From Robertmurraya kyonggiensis (GTDB lineage Bacteria > Bacillota > Bacilli > Bacillales > Cytobacillaceae): DNA of 64,000 nt. The stretch covers positions 60,739-124,738 of the forward strand of contig NZ_SWBM01000008.1 in assembly GCF_005116465.1 (NCBI RefSeq), written 5' to 3'. The position numbers were made by a program, and so were the translations under genes. The notes below the pieces were generated by a model that was given only the letters and a program-made list of their open reading frames with translations, did no database searches and was not told where the DNA came from. The number at the start of each line of letters is the position of its first letter. The stretch's first letter is position 1. Positions 8,984 to 16,642 of the stretch are shown piece by piece.

Positions 8984-9676
8984 ATGAAAATAATGAAAGA
9001 GCGGATGGATGAAGGCATCCTTGTCTGCGTTTATTATGGTCCAAACGGTGAACGTCTCATTCAACGAGGCTGTAAACTAGCCAAGATGCTCGATTGCCCC
9101 CTTTATATCCTTACCGTAGACCCGAAACGATTTGATGATTTAGATGCTGAAAAAACAAATTATATTGCCAGATGGAAAGAAATCGCTGAACAACATGGTG
9201 CTGATGCATTTATTTTAAAAGACGATGAAAAACGTCCTGTTCATAAGGTGATTGCCGAGGTTGCGCGCGAGAAAAAGGTGACTCAAATCGTGATTGGCCA
9301 AACTGCGCAAAGTCTTTGGGAACAAATTGCCAAAGGGTCCATCATTAACTCCTTACTGAAAGAAATCCCATTTGTTGATCTCCATATTATTTCGATTGCC
9401 CGTTATCTTAAAAATCCAGATAGACATTATGAAAAAGGGATTCGTGCTTATTTAGTTAAGGAAGATGATCACTATCGGATTATCTTCAATCATACGAAGG
9501 ATGTTGAGTTTGAAGGAATTTTCTTCAAAGAGCTTGGTACGGACTTTAATAACGGTGTTTTCAAGTTCATCTCTGGTACCGAAACGGTGCAAGTACAAGT
9601 GAACGAGGACATTGTTCATTCATTAACCAATGTTGAAATGGATACTAGCGTTGATGATAAGGATGATTTCTTGTAA
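8984..9676 (+). CDS. Stand-alone KdpD-type universal stress protein
   Basis: 230 aa. Residues about 10-140 match the Usp domain found inside the potassium sensor kinase KdpD: ILVCVYYGPNGERLIQRGCK, then LDCPLYILTVDPK, and KKVTQIVIGQTAQSLWEQ. The C-terminal about 90 residues are not recognised. There is no kinase domain or membrane helix, so this is a free cytoplasmic protein. It faces away from the mrp operon across a shared promoter region, so a role in cation homeostasis is plausible but inferred. GAGGTG lies 8 nt before the ATG. Confidence 0.8.
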   Translation: MKIMKERMDEGILVCVYYGPNGERLIQRGCKLAKMLDCPLYILTVDPKRFDDLDAEKTNYIARWKEIAEQHGADAFILKDDEKRPVHKVIAEVAREKKVTQIVIGQTAQSLWEQIAKGSIINSLLKEIPFVDLHIISIARYLKNPDRHYEKGIRAYLVKEDDHYRIIFNHTKDVEFEGIFFKELGTDFNNGVFKFISGTETVQVQVNEDIVHSLTNVEMDTSVDDKDDFL

Positions 9677-9687
9677 TTGTTGATTCG

Positions 9688-9739
9688 GAAGCTGTCTCAG
9701 GAAGGTTTTGATACCTTTTTTGGGACGGCTTCTTTTTTT
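9688..9739 (+). terminator. Terminator of the Usp gene
   Basis: GAAGCTGTCTCA (9688-9699) pairs with TGGGACGGCTTC (9721-9732), including G-U pairs, followed by seven T residues. Confidence 0.9.
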
Positions 9740-9829
9740 ATGATGTGGTGTGTGTGCTTTGGTGATTGGTGATTGCGATTGGATTGGGTTAGGGCGTTTG
9801 GGATTGTGTCTTTGCATGATTGCGGCTTC

Positions 9830-10142
9830 ATGTGGACACTATCCTCCAAAAACCCTAGTAACAGTGTCTTCATGAACACTTCACGCGGACACTATCCTCC
9901 AAAACCCTAGTAACAGTGCCTTTATGAAAACTTCATGTGGACACTATCCCCCAAAACCTTAGCAACAGTGTCTTCATGAACACTTCATGTGGACACTATC
10001 CTCTAAAACCCTAGTAACAGTGCCTTTATGAACACTTCATGTGGACACTATCCTCCAAAATCTTAGTAACAGTGCCTTTATGAACACTTCATGCGGACAC
10101 TATCCCCCAAAACCTTAGCAACAGTGTCTTCATATACACTTC
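9830..10142. repeat. 52-bp tandem array, GGACACTAT family, six copies
   Basis: Units start at 9830, 9883, 9935, 9987, 10039 and 10091, giving steps of 53, 52, 52, 52, 52 bp. Each unit has ATGTGGACACTATC near its start and AACAGTG(T/C)CTT(C/T)ATGAA near its end. GACACT and AGTGTC are inverted arms about 21 nt apart in most units (two-thirds of the copies carry a change in the second arm). The last base of the array is directly next to the stop codon of the recombinase gene (10143). The family recurs at 53248-53611. Noncoding; frames through it lack ribosome sites. Confidence 0.95.
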
Positions 10143-10706
10143 TCAAAGATTCACGTCCACCTTCACTAGTCTTTTCTCGCTTTTATCGATTCCCAAATAA
10201 CGCAGGGTTTCGGATGAGGAATGGTGATGATAGATTTCCATGAGTAGCGAGATGGCAATGCCTTTGCGATAGGCATGATAGCCAAATGTCTTCCTCAACG
10301 TGTGGGTCCCGATTTTTTCTGTGATGCCCACTTCTTTTGCTGCGGAATTAATGATTCGGTATGCTTGCTGACGCGTGATCGGCTGGTCATTTTTCTTTGA
10401 CTTAAACAGGTAATCAGATTCCTTAAAATCGATTTGGCTTAAGTAATTCTTTAATTCCCGCTGGATTCGGTCGTTAAGGTAATATGCCTTTTCTTCCTCA
10501 CGATCAGCATCCTTTAAATAAAGGAACTCCTTGACTCTCTCTCCACCCCACACATCGGAGATCTTCAAAAAGAGTAATTCATGTACCCTGATGCCTGTGT
10601 TAATTCCAAATACAAATAGAAGCAAATCTCTTTGCGAACTCTTTTTCAAAATGCGCTTAATGGCATTAATCTTTTCAATGTCTCTTATAGGTTCGACGTA
10701 TTCCAC
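10143..10706 (-). CDS. Lone tyrosine recombinase/integrase
   Basis: 187 aa from a GTG at 10706, chosen because GGAGG lies 7 nt upstream; a longer frame starts at 10748 without a ribosome site. All catalytic residues of the tyrosine recombinase fold are visible: Arg in NTGIRVHELLFL, Lys in YLFKSKKNDQP, HTLRKTF (HxxR), the second His in YHHHSSSE, and the Tyr in TLRYLGI. The protein consists of the catalytic domain almost alone; the N-terminal SAM-like core-binding domain of XerC/D or phage integrases is absent. Short Bacillus proteins of the YoeC type look similar. No other phage or transposon genes are nearby. Confidence 0.88.
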   Translation of the reverse strand: MEYVEPIRDIEKINAIKRILKKSSQRDLLLFVFGINTGIRVHELLFLKISDVWGGERVKEFLYLKDADREEEKAYYLNDRIQRELKNYLSQIDFKESDYLFKSKKNDQPITRQQAYRIINSAAKEVGITEKIGTHTLRKTFGYHAYRKGIAISLLMEIYHHHSSSETLRYLGIDKSEKRLVKVDVNL

Positions 10707-10832
10707 CGAATAACCCTCCACTAATGTTACATAATTTAATGCTAACATATACTAAGTAACATGACAACCAATCTGCTAATATGGTTCAAACCCTAGATAG
10801 GGTGGACAATCTACGTTCATTTTTCCCCTAAT

Positions 10833-10866
10833 AACAAAAAAAATCAGCCACGTAGTGACTGATTTT
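10833..10866 (-). terminator. dgkB terminator
   Basis: AAAATCAGCCAC (10840-10851) pairs with GTGACTGATTTT (10855-10866) around a 3-nt loop; the minus strand continues into a run of T. Confidence 0.88.
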
Positions 10867-10872
10867 CTTATT

Positions 10873-11787
10873 TTATTCAGGTCTATCCTCATCCCGAATC
10901 TGATCGATCGGAACAAACACTTCGATATGGCGATACAGGTTCACAAATTCAGCTGGTAAAAGTCCGCCGAATTCCCCGTCAAGATTGAGTTGGACTGTGT
11001 CTTGTGAATAAACCTTAATTCTATTTGCTTGTGTGTAAATCACATTCGGGTCGTTTACATGCTCGCCACGTAAAGCAAGTGTTGCGACACGAATGAAATC
11101 AGCAAGGCTTGTTTTTTTCAAAATCAAAAGGGAGAATAGTCCGTCATTGATCGAAGCATTCGGTGCAAGCTTCTCGAAGCCTCCAACAGAGTTCGTTAGA
11201 CCGACTAAGAAGAGCATGACTTCCCCTTCAAACAGCTTCCCATCGTATTCAATGCTAACTTCTGTTGCTTTGAAAGACGGTAGCATTTCAATGCCCTTTA
11301 AATAGTAGGCAAGTTGCCCCAGCATTGTCTTCAGTTTGCTTGGGACCTCATATGTAAGCTCTGTTAAACGGCCACCGCCGCCAATATTCACAAAATATTT
11401 ATCATTGATCCGGCCGATATCGACTGGAATCGTGTCACCTTGGACAATAATATCTGTTGCTGCCATGACATCACGCGGGATATGAACGGCTCTTGCGAAA
11501 TCGTTCGTGGTCCCTGCAGGAATAATCCCTAGCTTTGGTCGATATTCCTGTTCAGCTAAACCGTTCACGACTTCATTGATGGTTCCATCGCCACCAACCG
11601 CGACAACGAGATCATACCTTCTTTCAACCGCTACTCTTGCAGCTACAGTTGCATCTCCAGCACCCGTTGTTGCATGACATGACGTCTCATAGCCTGCTTC
11701 TTCAAGCTTTTGCAGTACGTCTGCTAAATGCTTTTTAAACATCTCACGACCAGAAGTTGGATTATAAATAATTCTTGCTCTTTTCAT
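10873..11787 (-). CDS. dgkB: Diacylglycerol kinase DgkB
   Basis: 304 aa from the ATG at 11787 (MKRARIIYNPTSGRE), preceded by AGGATGG; an upstream in-frame ATG at 11829 would add 14 unlikely residues. It has the DAGK catalytic fold: IIYNPTSGRE for nucleotide binding, VAVGGDGTINEVVNGL (GGDGT motif), and GIIPAGTTNDFARA. The C-terminal half is the beta-sandwich YegS/DgkB domain with LNLDGE. It returns diacylglycerol, made during lipoteichoic acid synthesis, to phosphatidic acid. In B. subtilis dgkB (yerQ) sits next to yefA; here about 8 kb with mrp and the recombinase lies between them. Confidence 0.95.
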   Translation of the reverse strand: MKRARIIYNPTSGREMFKKHLADVLQKLEEAGYETSCHATTGAGDATVAARVAVERRYDLVVAVGGDGTINEVVNGLAEQEYRPKLGIIPAGTTNDFARAVHIPRDVMAATDIIVQGDTIPVDIGRINDKYFVNIGGGGRLTELTYEVPSKLKTMLGQLAYYLKGIEMLPSFKATEVSIEYDGKLFEGEVMLFLVGLTNSVGGFEKLAPNASINDGLFSLLILKKTSLADFIRVATLALRGEHVNDPNVIYTQANRIKVYSQDTVQLNLDGEFGGLLPAEFVNLYRHIEVFVPIDQIRDEDRPE

Positions 11788-11913
11788 ACCATCCATCCTA
11801 CTTTTCAAATTGCTAGAAAATAATTCCATACACTATCATACTCCAAACAAAAAAGAACTGCCACTATCACAGCTCGTCGGACAAAATATAAGATTTTAGT
11901 CCCACGGTAATAG

Positions 11914-12062
11914 AAAAGCGGAAGCGCCTTGTCCATCGCTGTACAAACTGGAGGGACCTCGACTGAGATAAAGGAAATCCGATGAGCGTTAGCGAATCGT
12001 GATTGACTTATCGTAGGGAGGGGGCCTGAAGTTTGCTAGGCGATAGGCGCTGGAGCTAGACA
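11914..12062. repeat. GCGC-ended intergenic repeat element, copy 2
   Basis: It begins with AAAAGCGGAAGCGCCTT and ends with GATAGGCGCTGGAGCTAGACA, matching the ends of the copy at 2801-2976; the middle differs. It lies between dgkB and the membrane-protein operon. The rest of the 11830-12140 spacer holds the dgkB upstream region and the terminator at 12104. Confidence 0.7.
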
Positions 12063-12094
12063 TTTTCCATAGTTCATTATAAATATTTTACTCC

Positions 12095-12128
12095 CAAAAA
12101 GAAATATCCTCGCAAGAATCGAGAATAT
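12095..12128 (-). terminator. Terminator of the ECF sigma operon
   Basis: ATATCCTCG (12104-12112) pairs with CGAGAATAT (12120-12128), with one G-U pair; the minus strand continues TTCTTTTTGGG. Confidence 0.8.
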
Positions 12129-12140
12129 CCCTTTAACCCC

Positions 12141-13040
12141 TTATTCATTCAACAAACTTACATCCACGTGAAAGACATTCACAATATCTATACTATGTGT
12201 ACCTGAACCTATTTTAAACATACCATTTTGTTCTGAGACCCCATCTGATTCCCATTGCCCATGATCATTTACTAGTTCGTCCACATTTTTCGCATGAACC
12301 GTCACATCACTATTTTTGCCAAGCATTAGCTCAACATTACTTGCATTTTCGATGTGCCAGTTACTCTTTTGCGCTCTTGGTTTTAACGTTAGATTACTGT
12401 GTCCCACAATTTCGAGCTTCACATTTTCAGGCACTAATAAAGTGGCGTCAATTTCAGCATAATCATAATTAAATGGACTAAAGTCCGTAGGCAGCTTTTT
12501 CACCTGTAAAAATAGTGTATCCCCTTTTTGGTGGACCGAAACATAATCCTCTACACTTTTCACCAGGCTTTGCCCTTTTTGTACAGATGCTCGATACGTT
12601 CCAAACATAGAAACCTCACTACTAGGCGTTGTTTCCACCTGGAACGGATAATCCGCTGTATCAACTACGACTCTATGAATATCTGACTTTAAAACTTGTG
12701 ATAGCTCTGGCAATTCGATAGTCTGTTCCTCTTGAGAAATCGCATCACTGACGAGATCATTTAAGCCAACAGAGCTCATAATCGCAAAACCAATGCCCAC
12801 CATTCCAAGCAAACCAACAAAGATAATACTTAGAAAATCATATTTTAATAATGGCTTTTCTGAGCGAGAAAAGAATAAATACAAAAGAATTTCTACCCCT
12901 AGCACAACCAAAATAATGGGCCACCAAGACATCAAGATATTCGATAAGCTCAGGGCCAGAAATTCAGATAGTAAAAGGAAAATCCCCAGAAAGAGGAGGG
13001 AAATTCCCATCGAAACGGTACCTACACGCCATGTTCTCAT
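12141..13040 (-). CDS. LiaI/LiaF-like membrane protein with C-terminal adhesin-like domain
   Basis: 299 aa. Three or four N-terminal membrane helices (about 10-30, 33-53, 68-92) resemble the LiaI/LiaF-type membrane domain (SWWPIILVVLGVEILLYLFF). The remaining about 190 residues are predicted extracellular and beta-rich, of DUF4097 flavour (VSMFGTYRASVQKG, then ENVKLEIVGHSNLTLKPRAQ). Last gene of the sigma operon, overlapping the previous one by 4 bp. It may be a sensor or target of the sigma/anti-sigma pair; no specific function is known to me. Confidence 0.65.
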   Translation of the reverse strand: MRTWRVGTVSMGISLLFLGIFLLLSEFLALSLSNILMSWWPIILVVLGVEILLYLFFSRSEKPLLKYDFLSIIFVGLLGMVGIGFAIMSSVGLNDLVSDAISQEEQTIELPELSQVLKSDIHRVVVDTADYPFQVETTPSSEVSMFGTYRASVQKGQSLVKSVEDYVSVHQKGDTLFLQVKKLPTDFSPFNYDYAEIDATLLVPENVKLEIVGHSNLTLKPRAQKSNWHIENASNVELMLGKNSDVTVHAKNVDELVNDHGQWESDGVSEQNGMFKIGSGTHSIDIVNVFHVDVSLLNE

Positions 13041-14122
13041 TCCGCTGTCCCCTCCACTTTCTTTTTCTTACTTCCCATTAACAGCTTAATTCCGCCACCA
13101 ATCAAGAGGATGCATACGATCGCTGTCTGGAAATATTGTTCAAACCAAAATCTTAAGTCAAAATCGAGAAACTCTCGAAGGATTGGTGATAGTGCTGGGA
13201 GTGCAATATTCGTTAACAAATAATAGAATCCTAACACGATAAGTCCAATTCCAACCCACTTTTGATGGTTAATCAAATAAGAAATAATCGGTGTGTCTTC
13301 AAGTTCCTCTTTTCCAAATCGAGACGCCTTTTGCAATCCATCAAAAAAGCTATAGAACCAGATGATTGGAATTAAGAAGAGGAAGATTCCTAATCGTAAA
13401 ACATCTAAAATATAGATGGAGAATAGAAAGGCCGCCATTAATTGTAGGCCACGGCTTTGCAATCCAAGGTACAAATGCCCTGCCCCTGGGAAAATCGATA
13501 AGAAAGTGGCAATCGACTTGCTCTTCTTTCCATCTTCTCGTCTCATTTCTAAGTCCTCTAAAATCGAACGGTCTACGAGCTCTTCTCCACGTTGTTTCTT
13601 GTTCAGCTGTTGAATCGCATCAAAGAATCCATACACCCAAATCACAGGTACTAATGCTAAAAAGATCAGGAGCACATCATTCGATGTCAGCACGGTCACG
13701 AAAAACACCATGATGATTGTACCGAGAAATGCTGTTAATAGCGTCATCCCTCTGTTCATAAGCCCAAGCTGGAAATGTCCGACTCCTGGTAAAAATGATA
13801 GAACAATCGTATAAAAACGTTCCTTCTCCAATGTATCACCCTTTGGTGAATCACCTTCAGCCATAAACGGTTCCTTTTTATACACCGTTTTCGACGCGGT
13901 CATTGCAGTGTCAATTATGCTTACAATATAGAGGATGATCCCTAAGAACACAATAAAAACGGCGATGTCGCCTTCGTACATTGACATAAAAATGGCGAAA
14001 AGAGCAATTAATCCAAACTCCCCGACCATATAGGCTAGGCCGCGAAGTGTTTTTTGTAAATAAAGCATGCCCAATCCTGGGAAAAAAGCTAATATAAATG
14101 CCAATACTGGATTTTTATTCAT
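13037..14122 (-). CDS. Polytopic membrane protein with three PGxGxxxLG repeats
   Basis: 361 aa with about ten predicted helices. The segment FxPGxGxxxLxxxxRGxxxL occurs three times, at about residues 14-30 (FFPGLGMLYLQKTLRG), 110-127 (FLPGVGHFQLGLMNRG) and 208-225 (IFPGAGHLYLGLQSRG), so the protein arose by internal triplication of a two-helix unit. The repeat resembles the TM2/DUF5683-like hairpin. Start overlaps the anti-sigma gene by 8 bp. Function unknown; cotranscription points to the envelope response of the sigma factor. Confidence 0.65.
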   Translation of the reverse strand: MNKNPVLAFILAFFPGLGMLYLQKTLRGLAYMVGEFGLIALFAIFMSMYEGDIAVFIVFLGIILYIVSIIDTAMTASKTVYKKEPFMAEGDSPKGDTLEKERFYTIVLSFLPGVGHFQLGLMNRGMTLLTAFLGTIIMVFFVTVLTSNDVLLIFLALVPVIWVYGFFDAIQQLNKKQRGEELVDRSILEDLEMRREDGKKSKSIATFLSIFPGAGHLYLGLQSRGLQLMAAFLFSIYILDVLRLGIFLFLIPIIWFYSFFDGLQKASRFGKEELEDTPIISYLINHQKWVGIGLIVLGFYYLLTNIALPALSPILREFLDFDLRFWFEQYFQTAIVCILLIGGGIKLLMGSKKKKVEGTAE

Positions 14123-14564
14123 TATTATTCGCCTCCCTGTTTTTCATATTGTCCATAAACGCAAATGTTTTGTTAACCAGACCTTCTGTAACGGAAGGCT
14201 TCCGTTCTTCGATCGTCGGCTCCTGCACCGCGTCCACATATTTTGTAATCGACTGAAACACGCCTGACGACATAAATAAAAACGTCATCGCTGCTGCAAT
14301 CGTGTAGTGAAAGGCTGTCTTTTGATAAAAAGCAACCTTTGTATTCGACTTCTTTGTTTTCGCCACTTGGGCCATAATGCTATTGGTAAAATCATCTGCA
14401 TTGGTGAGAATCGGAAGCTGAGTTTCAACCTCGTCCACCGCTTGAAGGTACAGTTCCAAACAATCGTCACAGCTGTACAAATGGTCATCATACTCCATTC
14501 GGACTTGTTCAGGTAATTCATTTTTCACATACAACATCCATTGTTCATAAGCTACGTGATTCAT
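14115..14564 (-). CDS. Anti-sigma factor with zinc-binding N-terminus
   Basis: 149 aa from the ATG at 14564, whose ATGA overlaps the stop of the sigma gene; AAGGAGG lies about 11 nt upstream. Residues about 24-40 (DDHLYSCDDCLELYLQ) form the HxxxCxxC zinc motif of ZAS anti-sigma factors. One membrane helix follows near residue 90 (FHYTIAAAMTFLFMSSGVF), with a short outer tail. By family knowledge the cytoplasmic domain holds the sigma factor until an envelope signal frees it. Confidence 0.85.
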   Translation of the reverse strand: MNHVAYEQWMLYVKNELPEQVRMEYDDHLYSCDDCLELYLQAVDEVETQLPILTNADDFTNSIMAQVAKTKKSNTKVAFYQKTAFHYTIAAAMTFLFMSSGVFQSITKYVDAVQEPTIEERKPSVTEGLVNKTFAFMDNMKNREANNNE

Positions 14565-15109
14565 GAAAAATCGTCCTCCTTCCAATGCTTCTTCATCCAA
14601 ATTCTTGCTCGATAAAGCTTTGTTTCAATCGTTTTGACTTGAACCTGTTGTTCCTCAGCCATTTGCTGATAGCTTTTTTCCGCTATATAAAAGTCGTGTA
14701 CGACCTCCCGATAATTTTCCGGGAGCTCCGCCAACCTTTCTCTCACTAGCCTTCGTTGCTCGAGTTTGATCACCTTGTTTTCAAGATGATCTCTTGTCGA
14801 TACGAGCGCATCATACTCGAGCGCCTCGACGATTTCTTCTCGCCGTCGTTCGTGCTTTCTTTTTATATCAATCGCATGATTAACAGCAATGCGTTTCATC
14901 CAAGTTTTAAAGCCTTGATTCTCATACTGGGGGAGAGCATGATAAATCTTGATAAAAACTTCCTGCGTCGCATCTTCAGCGTCTTTTTGATTCCGAAGCA
15001 CCGCGTAAACCGTTCGGAAAATTTCTGTCCGATACGTTTCCACGAGTACTCTGAACGCATGATCATTGCCGCTTAGTATCTTTTTAATAAGAACCTGATC
15101 GTTAATCAC
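14561..15109 (-). CDS. ECF-type RNA polymerase sigma factor
   Basis: 182 aa from the GTG at 15109 (AAGGGGGAGA just upstream); a longer frame from 15136 has no ribosome site. Region 2 shows LVETYRTEIFRTVYAVLRN and DAEDATQEVFIKIY, and region 4 shows LPENYREVVHDFYIAEKSYQ with the helix-turn-helix MAEEQQVQVKTIETKLYRAR. Regions 1 and 3 are absent, as in ECF sigma factors. The downstream overlapping anti-sigma and two membrane proteins make a typical signal operon. It resembles the SigW/SigX/YlaC group; the exact subgroup is not assigned. Confidence 0.92.
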   Translation of the reverse strand: MINDQVLIKKILSGNDHAFRVLVETYRTEIFRTVYAVLRNQKDAEDATQEVFIKIYHALPQYENQGFKTWMKRIAVNHAIDIKRKHERRREEIVEALEYDALVSTRDHLENKVIKLEQRRLVRERLAELPENYREVVHDFYIAEKSYQQMAEEQQVQVKTIETKLYRARIWMKKHWKEDDFS

Positions 15110-15284
15110 TCTCTCCCCCTTTCGAGCAGCTTCCACAACAATAGACGAAAGCTTTGATTTATACCCCTACACTATTTTTAAAAAAATTTAGGTCTTTCGA
15201 CAAAATTCGCTATTAGTTTGTCTAAAACCCTCTATTTCTTCAATATTATTATCATGTTACCATGAATTTTAAAGGGGGGATAAA

Positions 15285-15902
15285 ATGAATGTGATTCTCT
15301 TAATCTCGGCATATTTGATCGGGTCCATTCCAACTGCGTTAATCATTGGAAAACTATTTTTCAAAATTGATATACGAGAGCATGGGAGCAACAATCCAGG
15401 GGCGACGAATACGATTCGGGTGCTTGGAAAAAGAGCTGGCGTTGTCGTATTGATTGTCGATATTGGCAAAGGCGCACTTGCTGCATCACTTCCGATTCTT
15501 TTTGGCGTGGATTTAGATCCTTTGACGACAGGACTAGTAGCTGTCGTTGGTCACTGCTTTCCGATTTTTGCTCACTTTCGTGGTGGAAAGGCGATTGCTA
15601 CAACAGCTGGTACACTTTTGGTCGCCAATCCATTGATGTTTCTCGTTGCCTATCTGGCCTTTTTTGGCGTGATTTTTTGGACAAAGTATGTATTCCTAGG
15701 ATCTATTTCTGTCGGCGTTGCCTTATTTGTTTTTGCGTTTTTTGAACCGGGCTATAAACACGAACTTATTTTTTTCATATTTATTCTTTTCCTGATTTTT
15801 TTACACCGGTCCAATATGCGAAACTTCAGGGCGCATAAGGAACCAAAGGTAAACGATAAGAATTTGAAAAACGATCGGGTTCCTCCGATTAAAAAATTGT
15901 AA
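15285..15902 (+). CDS. plsY: Acyl-phosphate:glycerol-3-phosphate acyltransferase PlsY
   Basis: 205 aa, multi-pass membrane enzyme of phospholipid synthesis. It moves the acyl group from acyl-phosphate (made by PlsX) to glycerol-3-phosphate. The conserved loops are visible: YLIGSIPTA and IREHGSNNPGATNT (motif 1), VVGHCFPIFAHFRGGKAIAT (motif 2), and a third loop near GSISVGVALF. AAAGGGGGG lies before the ATG. Transcribed alone, divergently from the sigma operon, and followed by a strong terminator. Confidence 0.96.
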   Translation: MNVILLISAYLIGSIPTALIIGKLFFKIDIREHGSNNPGATNTIRVLGKRAGVVVLIVDIGKGALAASLPILFGVDLDPLTTGLVAVVGHCFPIFAHFRGGKAIATTAGTLLVANPLMFLVAYLAFFGVIFWTKYVFLGSISVGVALFVFAFFEPGYKHELIFFIFILFLIFLHRSNMRNFRAHKEPKVNDKNLKNDRVPPIKKL

Positions 15903-15922
15903 TTTTCGGGTGTTCTAGGATT

Positions 15923-15953
15923 AAAAGACGTATGCATTTTGCATACGTCTTTT
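15923..15953. terminator. plsY terminator
   Basis: A 13-bp perfect stem (AAAAGACGTATGC with GCATACGTCTTTT) and 5-nt loop, followed by TTCTTTATTT; symmetric, so it may work in both directions. Confidence 0.92.
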
Positions 15954-16008
15954 CTTTATTTACTGATTCGGACCGCACTTAAGTAACGCACCGAGCTGAT
16001 GATATAGA

Positions 16009-16190
16009 CGGAAAAGTTCCGTTTATTTTGGGATTTTTATTAAAAAAGACTTATATAAACGGAGGAATTCCGCTTATCGACTCGAAAAACGTGAATATGA
16101 GGGGTTTTGTTTTGTATAGTCGGAAAAACTCCGCTTATATATCCCTAAACGACTTTCATTCTGAATATAACCGAAAAAAATCCGTTTATT
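16009..16190. repeat. CGGAAAnTTCCG hairpin array with 51/61/51 spacing, copy A
   Basis: Short hairpins of the type CGGAAAAGTTCCGTTTAT begin at 16009, 16060, 16121 and 16172, so steps are 51, 61 and 51 bp. The same motif with the same steps occurs at 63632-63813. The spacer between plsY and the His-rich gene (15954-16234) holds nothing else that I recognise. Confidence 0.88.
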
Positions 16191-16234
16191 ACTTTTGCCC
16201 TTTACTATAACCTTAAATAGGGTTGGTTTTTTTA

Positions 16235-16306
16235 TTGACTTTCCGTATACAAATGTATACATTTGAAATATAACAATATGTATACAAACGTATACAACGA
16301 AAGGAG
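16235..16306 (+). promoter_or_regulatory. Promoter with twin TATAC operators and ribosome site
   Basis: TTGACT (16235-16240) and TACATT (16258-16263) are 17 bp apart. GTATACAAATGTATAC (16245-16260) lies inside the promoter, and a second copy GTATACAAACGTATAC (16280-16295) lies 35 bp downstream, before AAAGGAG (16300-16306). Two near-identical palindromes at a promoter are the layout of a repressor operator. The regulator is not encoded next door. Confidence 0.8.
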
Positions 16307-16313
16307 CTTTTTT

Positions 16314-16628
16314 ATGAAAAATAGAGGTCATGGTGAAAACAGACACCACCAGGGCGCTAGTCATCATCATAAGGGCCATCATGGTGCAAAGACATTTCGC
16401 CGAGGAAGAGCCATTTCATTTTTAGAAACTCTGAATCTTAAACGTTCTACACTAAAAAAGCAATTAGAGACACCGGAGTTACAGTCCATTAATCCCATCT
16501 TAGTCGGCGAGCTAAAGGCCATTGATATGGTCATTGATGAATTTGTACAGTTGTTTGAACTCCATGAAATGGAAGGTAAAGAAGAGGAAGTTTCCGTATT
16601 AGATTCTGAGGACAAAAACAAGGAGTAG
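16314..16628 (+). CDS. Small histidine-rich protein of unknown function
   Basis: 104 aa from the ATG at 16314, 7 nt after AAAGGAG; the frame is open further upstream but would run through the operator. Residues 1-25 hold nine or ten His (HGENRHHQGASHHHKGHHGA), a possible metal-binding tail. Residues about 30-100 are helical and acidic (FRRGRAISFLETLNLKRSTL, then LVGELKAIDMVIDEFVQLFE). I have seen similar small Bacillus proteins under unreliable names but know no proven function. The twin operators suggest tight inducible control. Confidence 0.75.
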   Translation: MKNRGHGENRHHQGASHHHKGHHGAKTFRRGRAISFLETLNLKRSTLKKQLETPELQSINPILVGELKAIDMVIDEFVQLFELHEMEGKEEEVSVLDSEDKNKE

Positions 16629-16642
16629 ATGTAATTTGAATG

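Noticed and set aside
9623..9879. Minus-strand frames downstream of the Usp gene
   Set aside because: They cover the Usp terminator and the first units of the tandem array; composition is low-complexity and there is no ribosome site.
9830..10142. Possible CRISPR array (also considered at 53248 and 34066)
   Set aside because: The whole unit is repeated with scattered changes; there are no unique spacers between constant repeats and no cas genes nearby.
15137..15200. Possible autoregulatory promoter of the ECF sigma gene (CGTC -10 on the minus strand)
   Set aside because: A CGTCTA is present but no convincing TGAAAC-type -35 at the right distance was found.
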